From Certhia americana (lineage: Eukaryota; Chordata; Aves; Passeriformes; Certhiidae), in assembly GCA_018697195.1 (NCBI GenBank), contig CM031864.1, forward strand, positions 22,540,370-22,604,369: a stretch of 64,000 nucleotides of DNA, given 5' to 3'. Below the pieces are notes generated by a model. That model was not told where the DNA came from, ran no database searches, and saw nothing but the letters and a program-made list of their open reading frames with translations. Shown in pieces: positions 49,017 through 61,965 of this stretch. A program made the position numbers and the translations under genes. Every line of letters starts with the position of its first letter. Position 1 is the first letter of the stretch.

Positions 49017-49934
49017 CCTAATGTTTTAAAGCAACTTTCAATAGATAAAAAGTGACAAAACAAACTTTCATGGCAAAATATTCCTTAGAACACAAGAAAT
49101 GAAAAATAAGTGCAGCATGTAATGATAAAACGGGCTGTTCTAAAGCAAGGCTCCTAACCTGAGAGTTAAAAGTAAAACAAAAAATACTTAAATCCCATTT
49201 AGGATATACAAAAGAATCAATACCTTGAAAAAATATTTATGAATTTACCCTGAGGTGAATTGCTAAGGTGATGGGAAAAGCTTCTATTGTAAGATGATGA
49301 TAATATACCCCTGCGTTTTATAAAGGAACATTCCATGATATTTTCTCTTTACAGGTTATTTCATATTTACTTACATTATTCAGAAACGTTTTGCATCTTC
49401 ACCCTCTAAATTGACTGAAGAGGCATTGTCCAGCTATCTGTAAAGGCAGGAGTTATACCACTGAATTGTAAGAGGTACATTTGGGTTTGGAGTGGTAAAA
49501 GCTATGTCCCAAAAATTGCAACATTGCCATCCCACATTCAGTCAAATGTGTTTTTACTATCTAGAAATCATGAGATTGACTTCAAAGCCATGATTTTGCA
49601 GTTTAGTGAGTACATTTGGTATGTACTGGCCTTCCTGGCTTTCTTGGTTTAGAAGTAATTTCCTAAATTTTTCCCACAGTTATGAACAGAGCATTTTAAA
49701 AACGAACACTGAATGATTTTACAGCCATGTGACTTTAGGAATTGATGCTTAAGTATGCCACAAGAAATTCAGATACTACAATAACTATTGCTAAGTGTAC
49801 TCACATGTTTGCTCACATGATTTTAAATGCCACCCTGAAGGAGAAGGGTAAAAACACCTAAATTCTTCCTGCTAAGCCTGTTTTTGTTCCTTAGAGAGAT
49901 CAACTGTGTCAGAATGAAATCTTCCCTCAGGCCA

Positions 49935-49952
49935 TTTTTTTTTTTTTTTTTA
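49935..49952 (+). repeat. Poly-T run (18 T)
   Basis: A mononucleotide run followed by AACAGG. It is the third run of at least 18 T within 3.8 kb. Confidence 0.9.
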
Positions 49953-50028
49953 ACAGGCAGATCACTTTAACCACCAACTCTGGCAGTAAAATTATTCATA
50001 TCTGTGTAAGGAACAGGGAAGTTAAAAC

Positions 50029-50182
50029 CTTCTGGAGAAGAAGTACCAAAGTTGTGCTCTTGTCCTGCAGGATTGTTTCAGTGAGATTCTGCCCCAGGTA
50101 TTCAGTTGGGGAAGTGGAAATTTGTCCTGTTTCCTGAAAGCCAGTACTGATAATATGTCTTTTAATCCACTCATCTGTCTCT
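50029..50182 (-). other. Candidate coding exon (unidentified product)
   Basis: A 154-base minus-strand segment. The acceptor is ...gtgctggtgatctctag|A and the donor is CCAGAAG|GTTTTA (moderate). One leading base is followed by 51 open codons. The peptide (ETDEWIKRHIISTGFQETGQ, later EYLGQNLTETILQDK) has balanced charge and a low Cys/Phe content, which is less random-looking. No family recognised. Confidence 0.25.
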
Positions 50183-53100
50183 CTAGAGATCACCAGCACT
50201 ATTACTGATAACACAACTTTATATTGCTCTAGGCAGCTAGTCAGCTTTACTGATCCTAACAATTATGAATGAAGATTTTCATGTGGGCAGGAGACAAAAG
50301 AGAATATCACCTGAAAGTTTCTGAAAGGGAGAATTATGGGACTGCTCCATAAGTAAGAGATAATATGTGGTCTCCAAGGGCCCCATCAAGCTTTCCTGAG
50401 GAACAGCTGCTGAGCAAATAATCCCAGCACCACATTGTTTCTCCAAAGGGAAATAATCAGTGTGTCAATGAAAACGTGTAGGCCAAATGTACCATTGAGT
50501 ACAGATGAGCCCTCTTCTTATTCCAAATAATAATGGTATGTTTTCAGATTTATGGTGTTGCTCCTTTCCTTCTCCTGCTCCATCACTTCACTCTTTCCCT
50601 TTCCTGCCTTGATGGCAGATAATATATAATCCATAAGATGTATTGGTATGGATATGATGCTGAGATGGGAATTTTGTTTCTTCATTCTTTTAGTAAGGGA
50701 AGCTAAACAGACACATAGAGATGGATGGGTGAAGTGAAGTAGAATATTACTGAATAATCTTCAACCTTGAATGAAGAAAATGAGATACAGGATGCCTAAT
50801 GTTTCATTGACATCCATGAAAAGAGACATGAAAACATCCAAACCTCTCTCAGTGGAAAAAAGTTAAGGGGACCACATGCAAAACCACAGCTCTGGTGGGA
50901 ATGGTGACCCTGGCATGGCAGCAGGGATCTCATCCATGCACCTCTCTTTTTGTGGCCACAGGGAGAGGCTGTGCCTGGTGCATCAAGAAGAAAATCATGT
51001 TTGATGAGTTCTCACTGCAGTGCTTTCCTCCTATTTCTGTGCAGGAGGTAATATAGAACTCCATGTTCCTTAATTTCTGTAGTAATTTCATGATTATGTT
51101 TCCAAAAGAAAGGACGCCTTCTTATTTTCATAATTAACAGGAAATACATGTTATATATTAAATGTGACACAAGAGAGATGAATTATACAGTAAATTCTGT
51201 GTGTGCTGATCAGCACAAAGCCCAAGGCACATTCAGCAGAGTTGCTGTGAAGATCTGTAATGAGTTTCAAGTACATCATTTCCTGATGGAGGGTAAGAAA
51301 ACATCCATCAATGCTAATTTTCCTACAGTTTTTAGCTTTTTATGAATACTTTACAGCTTACAAAAAAAGATGAATTTCTAAAGAGCAACTTGAGGAAACT
51401 CTCTGAGTAATTAGAGAGTATTCCTAGCCAAAACTAATGAGGTCTGAACCTTAAACATGGGGATGCTTCAAAGTTGACAGCCTCAGCCTCCAATTTCTTC
51501 AAAAAGGTTAAATTAATTTCTGAAATCTGAACATGGATATTTTGTTTTCTAGTTGAACTCCAAACCATGTTTATCATTGTGCCTTCAAAAGTGCAGAATT
51601 TGGGTGTAATTCCTGATTCTGTAGTAGTTTTGTACAGGATCAAGTGGTCTGAAAAAGCAAACTCCAGTGAGATTGGGCTGTCTTTGCACCAAGCTCAAGG
51701 ATTTTGTGAATTGATGCTGACTTTGTAGTGGAGCACATGACCATGCACATAGCTCTGTTCTCTTCAACTTCTGTCAAGGTGTTGCAACAAAGCCATCCTG
51801 ACATTTTAGGAGCAAGAAAATTGATTTTAGATGCTGGCAAGGAGGGAGGGATGACTCTTGTGATTAGGCAGTTGTTCATTTTGCATTGAGAACTATCTAC
51901 TTGGTTGCAGGCTTCAAAGAACCCAAATATAATATCTGGGAATATTTTTCCAGCTGATGTATGCTTTTTATATAGTAAGAAAACTTTAAATATATTCCAT
52001 GGTTAATTATGTATTTATAGGTTGTATAAACAACAAACAAACATATTAAATATAAAAAAAAAGAACTGTACTATACTAAGGTGCTTAGCACCTTAAAACT
52101 CTGGTGATTTTAGAGAATTTAGAGGCTAAGAGTTATGAAGAGCTTTTATATGTGAGGAGAGTAAAAGTATTTATTAAAACTCACCCTCAGTGGGAGCATC
52201 AGGTTGTTATTTTATTGTCTCCTGCTTATGTCCTTCAGTTCTGATCTCAGAGGAGATCACTACTCTTACTCAATCAGAAGTTAAGCTTTTTTTCTGAGAT
52301 AGAGTTTAAAATTCCTGTTCAGATTTCTTAACAGAGACTACTTTCCAGCACCTGTCCCTTGAATGAGAAGACTTTTCTATATCCAGAGTAGATTTTATTT
52401 GATGAATCCCAGAATCAAAAGCCATAACTTGAACAGCCTGAGGGCTGGAGTCTGAACAGCAGCAAACAAAATAATTTCAGATATATGTGAATAAATTGAA
52501 GCTGTGCTTACAGAATTTAGAGCCACTTGAACTCTGCAAGACAATTCTCCCTTTTCAGTGTTACGTAAATTCCAAAGCAGACCCTGTTTCAGTCACGTTT
52601 TTGTTAGTATTTACACTCATGGCAACAGGTTTTTGTTCATAAATGTGTTTCAAGGAAGAACTGTACCTTCATGAGGTGCAGCTTTTCATAACCAACAATA
52701 CTGCAGAGACACAGTTGTTCTTTCTGAAACATGTCAGCTATTCGGACAGGACAGAAACAATTCCCTGGGACTGCATGGCTAAGTTGTGAAAAGTAAACAA
52801 TCCTTCTGGATTAATCTAGTTTCCACAAAGAAATTAAGTCATGATGTTTTTTCACCCTAATTAAGCAGTGATCACTGTGAATATTCAGACAAAGCAGGAT
52901 AGATTCTTTCATGTGTTGTTATTAGCAAGAAAGGCTAATTTATTCTTGCTTAAGGTGGGCAAAAATAAATTGTTGAGCTCTGGTACTAATACAAAACTAT
53001 TTTGTGATCCAATAAGGGACTGGAATATAACACTGAATATTATTCACTTATCTTTGAAGCAAACAAAACTTTTGTAGTCTAATACTACACTAATTTCCCT

Positions 53101-54129
53101 GCTCAGTAGTTAGCATGTCAAGTGTTCACACTGGACCTTAAAATGAGTTAGAAAGCCCACGAGTATATCCACATTTGCAGCATAAAACTGTCTAGTCTTT
53201 GATCATTCAATCTTTCCATCACTCTAGGTGGTCCTAACTAATAAGGAACTGTGATCTTCTTCACTACTTGATTCCAGTAGCCACACAACAGACCACATGC
53301 AGTTAATGCTTGCCATTAGTGTTTCAGTCAAATACCAACACTTATCTATGGATTTATGATCCTTTTAATTACATATTTATAAATCATGTATGTATATGTA
53401 TGGGAAAGAAATGTCCTTTTAAGGATTTGAAGATTCTGCATCTTTTTGTTTAGGGTATTTTTTCCCCAAAAGGCAAAAATCTATGCAAGTTTTTTAATGT
53501 ATCTGATATATGTTATTGAGCAGAGGCACTGCTCTAAGTTCCACACAAACATGAACTATGACAAATGAAACTCTTTGATTTTCTCCAGATATTTATATTA
53601 AGTTCTTTGTATAAGAATCTGGTTTACAAATCTGATGTACCTGTGCAATGCCCAATGATCTGCATTCAATCCCATATCTGTGTTTCAGCTGCCCTTGTCT
53701 GCCTGATTATGGGTCCTGAGCACTAACAGCTCTCCTCACTTTTTTGTGCTGAGAACTCTGAAAAACATACCTGCAGAGAAGGAAGAGGCAGCTCAGAATT
53801 AAATATATGCTTCTGGTAATGCTCATTTCCCAGGCAGCTATTCCATAATGAGTTTAATATGATTCTGAATCTTTGAACTATGATGTCTGCACACAGAACA
53901 TCAGTTAATGTGTCCTGTCCAAGTAAGAAGAGTCCATGGGTAAGAGAAGCTGTGTCCCATAGGGCAGATACCCAGGTGTGGAGCAGAGATGTATGTATGT
54001 CTTGTTTAGGTTTTGGGGGTTTAATAACAAATTAGAAGGGATGATAATAAAATTCTTCTGATTAAAATTCCTTTTGAAAGGAGTTAAAATCAGCTTTAAC
54101 TAGGCAAATCCTCCTCAAATGTCTATCCT

Positions 54130-54137
<8 letters not shown>
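50183..54137. other. Noncoding stretch
   Basis: A perfect small hairpin TAAGGTGC-TTA-GCACCTTA lies at 52077-52095. A minus-strand open segment near 51640-51830 follows a pyrimidine-rich acceptor-like tract (ccctccctccttgccag) but has no good donor. No gene called. Confidence 0.5.
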
Positions 54138-54160
<23 letters not shown>

Positions 54161-54161
54161 A
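54138..54161. repeat. (AT)12 microsatellite
   Basis: A perfect AT dinucleotide run of 24 bases, preceded by two degenerate TACA units. Confidence 0.95.
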
Positions 54162-57100
54162 AATCTGGTAAGTTTGAGATTTTTGAGAACAAAGACATGG
54201 TTAAAGGGAAACTTTGTTTTCTAACTGATCTCTAAGAAACCATAGGCTTTGATTATATGTGTTTGGCTGACCTCATAATATTAGAAAGTACATTTGTGAT
54301 TGGGTTATGGTCAGGTAGTAAGTTAAAGCAAGCCCTTTTGATGCATACATAATTCATGGTTTAGAGGTTTATGATAGTAACCCCCCTCCCCAAATCTTGT
54401 GCAGGGAGGAATTTATGCCACAATCTCCCCTGGATATAAATGATCTGCTGCTTAGAGGTAAAGGATAGTGATTGGCTCCTGTTGTAGTGTCTACAGCACC
54501 TACTTCCAGCCCAGTTATTCCTTTGGCATAGGCTGGATTATCTGACTGTGGGTTTTTCTAGGGATCTGAATGTCTCATGCAGAGTGCCAGCAATCTGAAC
54601 CACTGAGCACTAATCTTAAGCACTGGTCAGCTGAAATAAAAAAAACCAAAAGCCTTTTTAATTTCATTGCCATACACAGTTCCATAATTCCACACACTCC
54701 TTAGAGTTTGGGTTAAACCCCCCAGGAACTTTATACTAGTGAAGCAAACAGACTTGGGACCTTAATTTTCTTCCATTTAAATATAGAAGTGTAAATTTTA
54801 AATAATTGTGAAAGATGTGAACTTAAAAGAGGAAAGATGTCTGCTCTAAGAGAGGAATGACACAGTGGATTTTCTCTGAGCTGTCTGGGATTATTTAAAA
54901 CCAATGAATTAAAAATCAGATAGTTGGTGAGGGCTATAATTTACACTACAGAGGTGATAAAGCCTTTTGTGTTCCTATTTGCAAAGAAAGCACTAAACTA
55001 CACTGATTTTTGATTTTTTTTCTTCCCACCAGGGAGAAATGTGAAACTCAATTTTACCCCCGATTGGTAAGGTGCTAATTTGTCTGACAAGTTGTTGGAA
55101 TCTCAGCATGTTTGAGGTATCCTTGATGTATCAACACCTTCATGCTGAATGAAGGATGCCTTTAATGTGTAAATGTTTAGTACATATCCTATATCTCATT
55201 AGCCAAGAACAATACAAACCACACACAGGCAAGAAGGGTCAGAAGCAAGCTCCAGTCAAAGAGGAAAATCTTTTATGTTCTAATTAAATGAGCAAACATT
55301 TGGAATACATCTCTTTTGCAAATAGTTTATCAAGATATACACTTGAAATTCACAACCTCGCTCGAGTTCTAAAGCCCTGATGAGTCTAATACAAATATTA
55401 GAAGTGAATACAAGTACCATAACTGATGACTCCAAGTTCTCCTTATTGCATGCAATAGCACAAATGATTAAGAATAGTGGAAGAAAAGCAGTTGTTAATA
55501 AACCCACCAAGGTATATTTCTCCCAACTATGTCTGTTAGTCTAAAGCTTCATAAGTTATTCATAAATTTAGAAATTTAGCTTCATTGATCGTTTTGTAGA
55601 AATTATGTTTTCTAAGGAGAGCTGAGGGGTGAACTGAGCTCTTTGCTGGATGTCCTCTAACAGGACTTACCTGATTGTGAGATGAGAAAAGGGATGGCTC
55701 TGGCTGAGGATTTGGAGGATGTGTTCACACACTCTCACATGGTTTCTCCACCCTGGCTCTGCTTCAGGGGGTGCCTCTTGCTCTCTCTTCACCAAAGCAT
55801 AATGTGGACATAGGTTCTCCACAGGGAGAAACACAACTTCTGATCCATTTGGAGCCCTTGGAGGTGGACACATGTCCTGCTCAGCCTTTGCTGTGGTCCT
55901 TACCAGCACTCCCTTCCCTGCAGGCCACGTGGGCATACTGGTGTGCTGCAAACTTCTGGCTGCACACGAGAGATTAGAGATGCTCTTTTCAGTATGGAAT
56001 ATCCACATTACATTACATCTGTCTCATGTTTGTCAGTTCAGTTGCAGTTGGGCCCTGGTCCTGTGTATGGGTTCATTCCTTCTTTCTGCTTTCCTTTTCC
56101 AGAAGAAAACTGGAAACTTGACTGTCTGAAAGCTGATGACTTGAAATCAATAGTCTGTGAAACAATAAGGTCAGCAGTGTGAAAATTCAGATTTTCTGCC
56201 TCTGAATGCAGACTGATGTGCTGGGCCACTGAGGTGAATCTGACCTGAGCTCATTGCCTGATAGAAGAATGGAGTGGGAGGAAAGGGATTCGAAGTACCT
56301 GTAGAGCTGTTAATACAGAGTCTGTCCTCTTCACAGAGATAGCTGAGGGAAATACACTGTGTAAGCTTACAATACGTGTGACTGACAAATGTCAGTTTCT
56401 TGTTAAATGTTAAGCACTGATGGACTCTGAGCCCCATATGCTGCCGTGCAACCCTGCAAAAAGATGAACATACACAAGCCCAATCATAAGCTCAGTTTTT
56501 CTGATGAAGGTAAAGTAGGAGTTTAGGATATTTTTGTGGGTTTTTTAATATTTGTGTAGTTTTACAAATACAAAAATATTGTATTTATTTTTATCTGGGG
56601 AAATAGAAATTTGCAAGGCTTGCCTGAATGACAGAAATGTTATAGGGTGACATGCTTTAATATGAAATGCAAGTTTGGATTCAGTTCCTGATAGGCACTA
56701 AATTGAGGCTTCTCAATGAGCTGGATCTCAAAATATAGCTGGTATAGCAGCTTTAAACAATTTGAGAGACTTCTGTGCAGATGAACACATTATATGGGCT
56801 ATACAGAAACTGGCATCACACTTATCCTGCAGTCTAACCTGTCCTAAGTGGATTGATGCTATCTAATAGATCTATTTAAATTAGGTTTCCATGAGTAAAG
56901 CAGGTCCTTACAGAGGCTCAATTGCACCCAAGTTTATGTTGCACTCCCAAAAGAAAACAAATAGAAGGATAAGGCATTTAATTGGTGAAATGATGCAAAG
57001 GGAGAGATTTCCCCCAGATTTTGACAAACTGGTCTAAGTATGGTCCCAAAGAGCACAGGCATAGTCAGATACCACACAGTTAGTTATAGTCACTTAAATC

Positions 57101-60036
57101 TGTGTCTGCTGTTCTCTGACTAAATAGCAGAGAATATATGTGTGAATATATTCATAGACACACAAGAGTAAGAGGGATTTGTCCAAGTAGGGCTGGGCTA
57201 GCAGTACCCCACTGAGTAGCAGTGAGTGCCTGGGTCAGTGGGTGAGTGGCAGAGCTGTGTGGGGATGGTTTCATAGGGTCAGCCCACGGCACTGTGGAGC
57301 CTGACTTAGAAAGCAGGGTGAGCTATTCATAGCCAAGAAATTGCACAGAGCACTAAGCCCTTAGAGAAAAGAAAGAAAATGCTTTTTGGCTAAAGGATTG
57401 AAGCTTCTTTTGTACTTTGAGGCTATCAACTCATGAGCAGTTTGTCTGAAATTACTGCTAGAGTGATTACAGGAGTGTGGCAAGGATTCCAAGTTCACAA
57501 GAAAAACCCTGCATGAACCAGCCACAGCAGCTGGGTGTTTCTGTGACTGGCTGGCTGGTGAAAGCTCTCTGGATTAGTTAGCTTGTGTAAATACTCATGA
57601 TGATGAAGTTGCTGTAGGCTATACATAACTTCACTATGTTGGTCTTAAATTCATGTATCTACTACTAAAACGATTTTCTAAGTACTGTTAAATATTTTCC
57701 TTGTATTAGTGTCTGGAACTTAAATCAGACAAACTGCAAGAATTAGCCAGTCCTGACAAGGTTCAATTTCTGCTTGAAATAAATTAGTTGACATCAATTT
57801 GGAAAAAAAACCCACCTCTATAAATGAGGTTTTTATTGAGAGTGACCAAACAGGTCACAGGAAGAAACATGACAAATAAGTAAAGATAGAAAGAAAAGAC
57901 TAGGAAGACAGAGCAGGTATGTCAACATATTTTGCATGGACAGTTTGACTTTCTCACTATATTCCTTTACTTTATGTCACAGTTTCATGTCACAGTAGAA
58001 TTAATCTTAACAGGAGTAAAATTTTGTCCCTGACATAAAACAACAGGGATGAGATTTACATATTTAACTTCAATTTAGGTGCCTGTACTGAAAACAGTGA
58101 GACTTGGAGAAACTTGAATATACTTGCAGATCTTGTGATTGTTCTGCTCAAACACAATTTTTCAACTCTACAGATAAAGGTTTTGTTAAGGTAATGATCA
58201 CAGAGCACTTGTCTACTCCCAATTGATAGAAATATTAATTTCAGACCTGAATCCAACCCTCAGATGCCTGCATATTTCTTGGTGCAGATATTGGAAAAAA
58301 ATTGCAGGAGTGCATGTGCAGAATTGGGAAATCAGACCTGGGTCCTTGGAATTGCTCCTGGGCCATAAGCATATGCAAAACAGAGCACTGCTGGTTTCCT
58401 CTGGCTCATTTCTAGTTTTGGAATTCCAACAGTCAATGCTAAATGCAAACCCCTCAGCACTGACCCCTCCTACATTTCCATTTGCAGCTGCACATTCTGA
58501 ATGCTGTGGAAGCAGATCTCAGAACATGGTGTGATCTGCAAACATATGCATGATACATGAGCCACAGTAACTGGTCAGGTTTGGAATGGGAATCACAGAC
58601 AGCTCATGAAAAAGCTGTGTTTTGAAATCAAAATGTCAAGATGTATGAAAAGATAAATGAGTGCCTTGGCTTCTGCGAAGCATTTTGCCCCCAATGCCAA
58701 AATGCCACTGCCTACACAAAGGCACAGAATTTATTGTCCCTAGCTCTCATTAAGGGTGTTTGCCTGCATAATGTTGTGATCAGCTGTTGATAAGACAAAC
58801 CTCACAATTATCCCAGATCCATATTCTGCCCCAATGCTGCTGGGAAGGTCTAGCAAAGTCTCTGCTGGTTTCTGGACATTTTTCATTGAAGCATCAATGG
58901 TGAAAGTTCAGGTAACAACTGTTTGCAATCCTGAAAATGCTCCCAATGAGAGCTGGATGAGTTTTCTAGCTGCTCCATCTGTTTTTCCTGTCAGGTTCCT
59001 GGCAGCCTCAAGGGGTGCACTGGGAGGTTCATGTGGCAATGGGTGCATGGTAGTGCTGGGACTCTGAGCAAAGCTGCAGAATCCATGGCTCTGCTTTCGG
59101 ATTTGTGTCCTCAGCTCCTTGCTCTTCCCAGAGAGCAGACACTGGGTTGCAAATCTCTTCTTCCATCTCTTTTCTTGTCCTATTGTACAGGCACATGCAT
59201 ATATTTAACATCAACTTTCACAAACTATAAACCTTAGTACTATTATGTTTTCCTGCCTAAAGGAAACTTATTCATTATTAATAAAATCTTCAGCTGATTT
59301 AGAGCACTGAAATTCATTGACTCAGCAACACAGTTAAGACCATACCCCCTGGGTGGTTATTTTTTTTCCCCACCAAAGTTTCCAGGGTGCAGAGGGTCAT
59401 TTTCAAGGCTTGTATCTATCTGAGGCATTTGAAGGTCAAGCCCAAGTGGTCTGTGGAAGTGCTTTGAATCCTGAAATCAAATTCTTCCAAACCTGGTATC
59501 TCCTGGTAAGGAAACAATCTGCTGGATGTGGATATAACAGATATCTGAATGAGTGGCCTATATCTCTGGGGTTTGTCCTTGGGAACAAGCAGGGTCACTT
59601 TTCTGCTCCTGGAGACTGGGTCTAGGACACAACATTTTTACTAGAGAAACCAGTAAAAGATACCCCAAAATACCCCCAACATAAAATAAGGCTTCCTGGC
59701 AACTGAGGCAGAGCCTTACTAGTGTTGAACAGACCCACTGGTGATTTTAATTAATTTCAAATGAAACTAATGAAACTTCATGTGTGTGAACAGTACTCCA
59801 AATACAGAATTTTGTATCCATTTCTCTAAGGGTAAACCTGGACAGAACTTAGGAGATAAACCAGAACCTGACTGCTTGGCACTGATACCAGATTTATACA
59901 AGGTGATAGCTTTTCCTTAGGCATGTAAATGAAATAAGGGACAGCTAAAAGCTTCCATCCCCCAGAACTCCTCATGACACTTGTGGACAAGCCTCTTTTC
60001 AATCTCTAAAATTTCAGAACATTTAAAAAAAATTTG
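54162..60036. other. Noncoding stretch
   Basis: It contains a plus-strand microexon-like segment at 55033-55066, GC-richer patches at 55.7-56.0 kb and 57.2-57.3 kb, and an E-box CACGTG at 55926-55931. A minus-strand segment ending at 55340 has a CAA|GTGTAT donor and an open 33-codon frame, too weak to call. Confidence 0.45.
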
Positions 60037-60053
60037 CCAATGGCCTATAAAAA
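60037..60053 (+). promoter_or_regulatory. CCAAT plus TATA box patch (promoter- or LTR-like)
   Basis: CCAAT (60037-60041) is followed five bases later by TATAAAAA (60046-60053). Downstream is a C/T-rich leader-like stretch to about 60150. The layout resembles the U3/R junction of an avian LTR or a small TATA promoter. I could not find TG...CA ends, target-site duplications or a poly(A) signal at the expected distance, so no element is delimited. Confidence 0.25.
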
Positions 60054-61770
60054 CCAAAAGGGAGCTGGGCAAGAGCTGAGCCTGTGAGCAGCATACAGAC
60101 CCTCCCTTCTCACTCCCCTCAGTCTGTTCTGGTCCCCCCTGGCACAGAGAAACTGCTCTGGTTTCTCAGGGACAGCATTTGGTTGTTAAATTCATTTCTC
60201 ATAGGGGCCTTTCCCTCTTTTCCAGGGTACTTCAAAATAACAGGCAGAACCAAAATCCCATTCCATTAAAAGCAAGTAAAAAAGGGAGATGAACTCCTAG
60301 GAAACAAACAAAAACAGTTTGAAACTTTGACTTAAAGAGCACGGCAGTATTTTACCAGCAAGGACTGAATTCATTAACACTACCTTATTTGTGCTACCAT
60401 TAAGAGTTTTTCACTGTTACTGTTCAAAAGCATTTTTAGAACCTGCTGTTTTACTGCTTTGAAATAGCTCTACCCAGGAGTGAATCTTTGCATTTATTTT
60501 CAAAACAATCAATTCTTCCACATGTAAGACTTCATGCAAGTCCAGTCTTCAAAGACAAAAAATACCAGGCTTCCTTATTCTAGACAACTTTCCTCTTCTG
60601 TTCCTCAGCTCCTCCCACATTTCCTTTTCTTATTTATTGTCCAGCAGCAGTTCCTATGGTCGTGTGCTGGGGTAACATGCCCTTGTACACACACATGAAT
60701 AGGCTCAAAAAAATACAGATCAGTACCTTTTAACCCCCCTATAAATTCTCAACTATTTTTGTTTCTCCATATCTTCTCCTCCTCTTTTTCTATTTCCTTT
60801 CCTTTTTAACTACCGATCTTCTCTGCTAGTATTTTTTAATGCTGTTCAATACTTTGATATTCTGAATCCAGGATTCACTGCAGTTCTTTGCTCTCACTGC
60901 CAGTGCAGCTTGACACTGAGCACTGTTACTGCTTTTTGTGTTGCTGGAGTCACAGGCAGAAGCCTGTGACCTCCACAATGTAATCCTTAAACCATTTTGA
61001 CCCAAATAGGTCCAGATTTAGACTGTTGTTTGAGATATTGCAACTGAGGCCTGATCTAAAAGACCATTAAGAACATGTTGGATGTTGGAGCTGGAGTAAA
61101 AAGCATGCTTTTGTTTTGAAAAGTGGGAGTCCCACCACAGCAGGCTACTGTGGAAACAAATTGAGATGGGCTCAACCACCTCAGCATCTCTGATAGGCAT
61201 TTACACCGCTTTTTGTGACTTTGGCACACATGTATTACACAGCTACATGGGTTAATAACGTGAACTGATAGGAAGCAAGGAACATTAATGCTGTGTCAAC
61301 AGTAGAGTTTCCATCAGTTCCTTGGCAAAGCCCTGTGCACACGGACAATCTGGCAAACACAGCCAGCTCACAGGGGAAGCACAGGGGAAGGCTCCTGTCC
61401 TAAATGCTTCTGTACCTTTCAAACATACTGGTTTACAGCTGCAGTCTCGATGCTGAAGCAAGCTGCAAAAACATTGACAAAATAGTTTAGTGGGATTAAA
61501 ATAAAGAACAGAGGCAAAATAAATGTGGAAAACTTAAATGTGGCTGGGGATGTCATCACAACCCAAAGCAGAGGGTGTCACAGCCTCCCACTTCTGAGCA
61601 CGGCATATGAGAGACTTTGGTAAGCGGCTGCACACGTGGGTGGCAAAGGTTCAAGTCAAAAGATTTGGGGGATTTTTCAGTGCGGTTGTGTGATAGCAGG
61701 TGATGTTTTCAAGTGAAGATAACGAACTCATGGTAAATTCTGTGGGACTGGTTTTCCCAAGGGGCAGTAG
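60054..61770. other. Noncoding stretch
   Basis: No supported gene. An 11-bp tandem duplication (CACAGGGGAAG twice) lies at 61369-61390. A minus-strand frame at 61018-61200 follows a good acceptor-like tract but lacks a donor. Confidence 0.5.
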
Positions 61771-61965
61771 GCCTGTTCGTAGCCCCTGGCAGCCGCGCAG
61801 CAGGAGGACATCGCGGAGTGGGAAGCAGGAATTGTTTTTGTGGAAGCGCTCCCGGCAGCAGCGATGGCACCGCCTCGGCTGCCACCTCGCGGCCAGTGCC
61901 GGAACTGCGGCCGGCAGCGGCAGCGCCCGAGCGCGCACACAGAACCACAGCCGGGCCCCAATCTT
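61771..61965. promoter_or_regulatory. Compact CpG island, candidate promoter or insulator
   Basis: About 20 CpG dinucleotides fall within roughly 175 bases, against near-absence in the rest of the window. The composition switches abruptly from AT-rich to GC-rich and back. Frames of 68-107 codons cross it in several registers on both strands, which reflects high GC, not proof of a gene. It could be a promoter or alternative first exon in either direction, a CTCF-bound insulator, or a retroinsertion of a GC-rich sequence. The embedded CTCF match supports the regulatory reading. Confidence 0.7.
61879..61892 (-). promoter_or_regulatory. CTCF core motif, exact match
   Basis: The minus strand reads CCGCGAGGTGGCAG and matches the CTCF core CCGCGNGGNGGCAG at every specified position. 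It sits inside the CpG island and contains CpGs, so binding could depend on DNA methylation. Motif orientation is leftward. Confidence 0.6.

Noticed and set aside
33733..50182. A single continuous minus-strand gene joining all exon-like segments from 50 kb to 34 kb
   Set aside because: Phases do not match between neighbours: 50029-50182 ends in phase 0 but 48788-48842 needs two preceding bases, and 42031-42120 ends in phase 0 but 40643-40728 needs one. At most a subset could be real.
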